DNA of 64,000 nucleotides from JBEKHT01 sp049516595 (GTDB taxonomy: Bacteria; Chloroflexota; Anaerolineae; Anaerolineales; RBG-16-64-43). A program made the position numbers and the translations under genes. Positions within the stretch are counted from its first letter, which is position 1. Each line of letters starts with the position of its first letter. The notes beneath the pieces were generated by a model, which saw nothing but the letters and a program-made list of their open reading frames with translations, had not been told where the DNA came from and did not search any database. Shown here piece after piece: positions 61,570 through 64,000 of the stretch. The stretch is taken from positions 16,114 through 80,113 of the forward strand of contig JBEKSY010000013.1 of the NCBI GenBank assembly GCA_049516595.1, given 5' to 3'.

Positions 61570-62535
61570 TCAGAGGTCACGGCTGACCACATATTCGGTC
61601 AGATCCAGCAAAGCCTGCCGGTACCGGTTCTCAGGCAGACCCTCAAGCAATTCTTTGGCTTCCGAAGCGTAGCGATGCGCCTGCGCCAACGATTCTTGGA
61701 TGGCCTCCGACCGGCCAATCGTTTCGACCAGCTGATCCACGTCTGTTCCGGAAGGCCGGTTGGGGTCCATCAGGGCCGCGAATCGAGTGTCCTCGGGGTG
61801 GCGCTTCTGGTAATACAGCACCGGCAATGTGATCAGACCCTGCCGAAGGTCACTCCCCACTGGCTTGCCGATACGAACGCTTTGACCGGTGAAATCCAAG
61901 ACGTCGTCCACAATCTGGAAAGCCATTCCCAGGCATCTTCCATATCGCCCTAGGGAATGGACCACTTCGGGCGACTCGTTGCAAAGTAGCGCCCCTCCAC
62001 GGGAAGCCAGTTCGAAAAGGGCGGCGGTCTTGGCATAGATGCGCCGTTCGTATTCTTCGCCGGAAATGAGAGTGGAGCGCTCGAACATCTGGCCCAGCTC
62101 GCCGCTGATAATGGTAATGAGGGTGCGCGCGAACTCCTGCATTACCTCCAGTGAATGGGTCTGTGTTCCCAGGTAAGCCGCGCACGCGAAGATGTAATCG
62201 CCTGCGAGCACCGTGGCCTCCGTAGACCAGCGGGAGTTCAAAGTGGGCGTGCCCCGGCGCAACGTGGCCCCGTCAATTAGGTCATCGTGGACCAGGGTCG
62301 CGGTGTGGAGCATCTCGATTGCGGCGGCGAAGTCCAGCAGGCCATCGCGCGGGGCGCTGAGCATCTGACCCGCCAGCAGTGCGACCGTGGGGCGGATGCG
62401 CTTCCCGCCCGCCCGAAGCAGGTTCTCCAGGGCGCTTTGCAGGATCTGGTCGCTGGGATGCCTGAAGGCGAGCATTCGGGCTTCCACCTCCGGTAGCTCT
62501 TCTCGCACCAAGAAGAAAAAGCTGGCCTCAGTCAA
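61570..62535 (-). CDS. ispB: Trans-isoprenyl diphosphate synthase (polyprenyl synthetase)
   Basis: A 321-residue prenyltransferase. GGKRIRPTVALLAG, the first Asp-rich motif LVHDDLIDGA, GDYIFACA and the second motif FQIVDDVLDFTG are present. The small residues at the fourth and fifth positions before the first motif (ATLVHDD) fit medium to long chain products such as heptaprenyl to decaprenyl diphosphate for quinones. TTG start supported by a GGGAG site in the end of tatD. Confidence 0.92.
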   Translation of the reverse strand: MTEASFFFLVREELPEVEARMLAFRHPSDQILQSALENLLRAGGKRIRPTVALLAGQMLSAPRDGLLDFAAAIEMLHTATLVHDDLIDGATLRRGTPTLNSRWSTEATVLAGDYIFACAAYLGTQTHSLEVMQEFARTLITIISGELGQMFERSTLISGEEYERRIYAKTAALFELASRGGALLCNESPEVVHSLGRYGRCLGMAFQIVDDVLDFTGQSVRIGKPVGSDLRQGLITLPVLYYQKRHPEDTRFAALMDPNRPSGTDVDQLVETIGRSEAIQESLAQAHRYASEAKELLEGLPENRYRQALLDLTEYVVSRDL

Positions 62536-62538
62536 CGC

Positions 62539-63405
62539 CTACTCCCAATCAAACACCCGCTGCGCATTCCCTCGAGTGATCTCGACGACCCTATCCATAG
62601 GCAGTCCTAATTCCCGGGCGACTTGGTCGGCCACACTCGCTACCAGCGCCGGCTCATTCCTCTGGCCCCGATGCCCCTGCGGCGGAAGGTAGGGGGCGTC
62701 GGTCTCCAGCAAGGCCCTTTCCATGGAGGTTCGCCCATCCGGCCCAGCCTTCCTGATCCTCTCGCGCAGCGCATCGGCTTTGGGGTAGGTGATGATTCCA
62801 CCGATCCCCAGAAACAGCCCCCAGTGCCCTGCGAAGTCGGCTATCTCCGGGCTGCCCCCATAGGCGTGAAAAACGCCCCGGACCGCGCGCAGGTGCCGAG
62901 ACTTGGCCCAATCCTCAAGCGTGCGGAGCGTCTCTTCAACTGAGTCGCGCACATGCACAACGATCGGGAGATCGAGTTCCCCGGCCAGGTCCAGTTGTTC
63001 CTGAAAGGATTCCCTCTGAACACCTCGCCCGGGGAAGTCGCGGCTGTAGTCCAGCCCAATTTCTCCCACGGCGACGACCTTCCCGGTCTGGGCCAGCTCC
63101 CGCAGGCGAGACAGCGCCCTGGAGTTGAGTTCCGACGCGGAGTGCGGGTGGATACCGACCGCCGCAAAGACCTCCTCTACTCTCCCGGCGAGCTCGACCG
63201 CCGCTTGGCTGGAAGCCAAGTCCACCCCGGGGACGAGCATCCGCACGACACCGCTCCTACGGGCACGCAGCAGAACCTGCTCGAGATCCTGGGCAAAGGC
63301 CGCTGAATTGAGATGGCAGTGAGTGTCCGTCAGGCCCGGCCAGGCCCCGGCAGGCAGCGCGGCCTCTTTCCAACGCGCCCCGGCCTCAGGGCTGGAGGCC
63401 GACAA
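62539..63405 (-). CDS. tatD: TatD-family metal-dependent DNase
   Basis: About 288 residues. The metal motif LTDTHCHLNSAAF opens the domain. VGIHPHSA, VGEIGLDYSRD, PIVVHVRDS, GVFHAYGG and LLETDAPYLPP follow, covering all metal ligands of the TatD amidohydrolase fold. No ATG lies near the domain; TTG 63405 (inside the mutase gene) or CTG 63357 are candidate starts, and the TTG is used here. TatD proteins act as 3'-5' exonucleases in DNA repair and RNA quality control. Confidence 0.88.
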   Translation of the reverse strand: MSASSPEAGARWKEAALPAGAWPGLTDTHCHLNSAAFAQDLEQVLLRARRSGVVRMLVPGVDLASSQAAVELAGRVEEVFAAVGIHPHSASELNSRALSRLRELAQTGKVVAVGEIGLDYSRDFPGRGVQRESFQEQLDLAGELDLPIVVHVRDSVEETLRTLEDWAKSRHLRAVRGVFHAYGGSPEIADFAGHWGLFLGIGGIITYPKADALRERIRKAGPDGRTSMERALLETDAPYLPPQGHRGQRNEPALVASVADQVARELGLPMDRVVEITRGNAQRVFDWE

Positions 63406-64000
63406 GCCGGGTTCCCTCTTCCAGGAGCCTTTGCACTTTCTCCTGGTGCGTGGTCTCGCAGTACACGCGCACGATGGGTTCGGTCCCTGAGAAGCGGACC
63501 AGCAGCCAGCCTCCGTCCTCCAATATGTACTTGAAACCATCAACCGTGAGTCGATCCAGGACGCGCAGACCCGCAAGGTGCGCCGGGCGCGCAGACGCAA
63601 CCTTTTCCATGGCCTCCCCCCGGCCAGCCTCATCCAGCGGCCAATCGACGCGGTCGTAGTAGTAGGCACCGCCCACTTTCTCGTAAAGGGCCATCACCAA
63701 CTCGGAGGGCTTCTTGCGCAGAGAAACCATCATGTCGAGCAGGTACAGGCTGGCCAAGAGGCCATCGCGCTCGGGGACGTGACCCCGAAAGGCAAATCCT
63801 CCGGACTCCTCGCCCCCCATCAAGGCGTTGGTCTCAAGCATCTTAGGAGCAACGTACTTGAAGCCGACCCCGGTTTGGTGAACGGGAACACCGTAGCGAG
63901 CACCCAGCTTCTCGAGCATGGAGGTTGTCGAGAGGGTCTTTACGATCGGTCCGCGCAATCCTCGGACTTCGAGCAGGGAAAGCGCCAGAAGTCCAAAGAC
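63386..64000 (-). CDS. Phosphoglucomutase/phosphomannomutase family, C-terminal part (cut by window edge)
   Basis: The frame is open to the window edge and 204 C-terminal codons are seen. MGGEESGGFAFRGHVPERDG is the sugar-binding loop of domain 3. VRFSGTEPIVRVYCE is the phosphate-binding loop of domain 4. The protein interconverts hexose-1- and hexose-6-phosphates. With the glycogen operon 3 kb away, a phosphoglucomutase role is attractive but not proven. The gene overlaps the proposed tatD start. Confidence 0.9.
   Translation of the reverse strand, partial: VFGLLALSLLEVRGLRGPIVKTLSTTSMLEKLGARYGVPVHQTGVGFKYVAPKMLETNALMGGEESGGFAFRGHVPERDGLLASLYLLDMMVSLRKKPSELVMALYEKVGGAYYYDRVDWPLDEAGRGEAMEKVASARPAHLAGLRVLDRLTVDGFKYILEDGGWLLVRFSGTEPIVRVYCETTHQEKVQRLLEEGTRLVGLQP

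Overview
The window is bacterial chromosomal DNA, GC-rich and densely coding, with genes on both strands and frequent overlaps. Housekeeping genes run throughout and no insertion sequence, phage module or CRISPR array was seen. The gene content suggests a Chloroflexota-like organism: a zinc-ribbon DNA-methylase-like protein of a type I associate with that phylum, GH57 enzymes for glycogen, a CysO/Mec/MoeZ sulfur-carrier route to cysteine, RsbW/SpoIIAA-type regulators and T-box-like RNA. The assignment is an inference from gene content, not a match to a known genome.

Layout. Positions 1-9.0 kb: the end of a hypoxanthine phosphoribosyltransferase gene, a CCA-adding enzyme, a PfkB kinase/class II aldolase pair, tRNA-Glu, a T-box-like leader in front of pncC/cinA, then a minus-strand run yceD - rpoD - metG. 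Positions 9.3-13.0 kb: a structured leader followed by cysM - mec - cysO - small ORF - moeZ, a complete protein-bound sulfur pathway for cysteine in one transcription unit. Positions 13.3-24.5 kb: sugar epimerase, mpg, fabI, a glycosyltransferase/PIG-L deacetylase fusion, an ECF sigma/anti-sigma pair, a thioredoxin-reductase-like flavoprotein, a site-2 protease with selenocysteine tRNA (selC) directly upstream, a lectin-fold hypothetical protein and a UPF0173 hydrolase.

Positions 24.6-36.3 kb: Dabb-like and FmdB proteins, a methyltransferase, DedA, fadD, ftsH, a non-RD serine/threonine kinase, a diacylglycerol kinase-like protein, secG, an orphan family 5 binding protein and an IscA/HesB protein with an extra cysteine tail. 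Positions 36.8-41.5 kb: a three-gene block of unknown function (methylase-like pseudoenzyme, zincin, PD-(D/E)XK-like nuclease). Positions 42.2-47.5 kb: HTH-cupin regulator, LipM-like octanoyltransferase, an orphan sugar-binding lipoprotein and an MFS transporter.

Positions 47.8-60.4 kb are dominated by alpha-glucan metabolism: a GH57 amylase/glucanotransferase, a GH13 enzyme, then a tight operon of GH57 branching enzyme - glgA - glgC - malQ, which together would make, branch and remobilise glycogen. Positions 60.5-64.0 kb on the minus strand read phosphohexomutase - tatD - polyprenyl synthase - SpoIIAA-type antagonist - RsbW-type kinase - small membrane ORF.

The items most worth a second look are the T-box-like leader in front of pncC/cinA, the long nested-stem leader of the cysteine operon, selC, the glycosyltransferase/PIG-L fusion, and the methylase-like/zincin/nuclease block.
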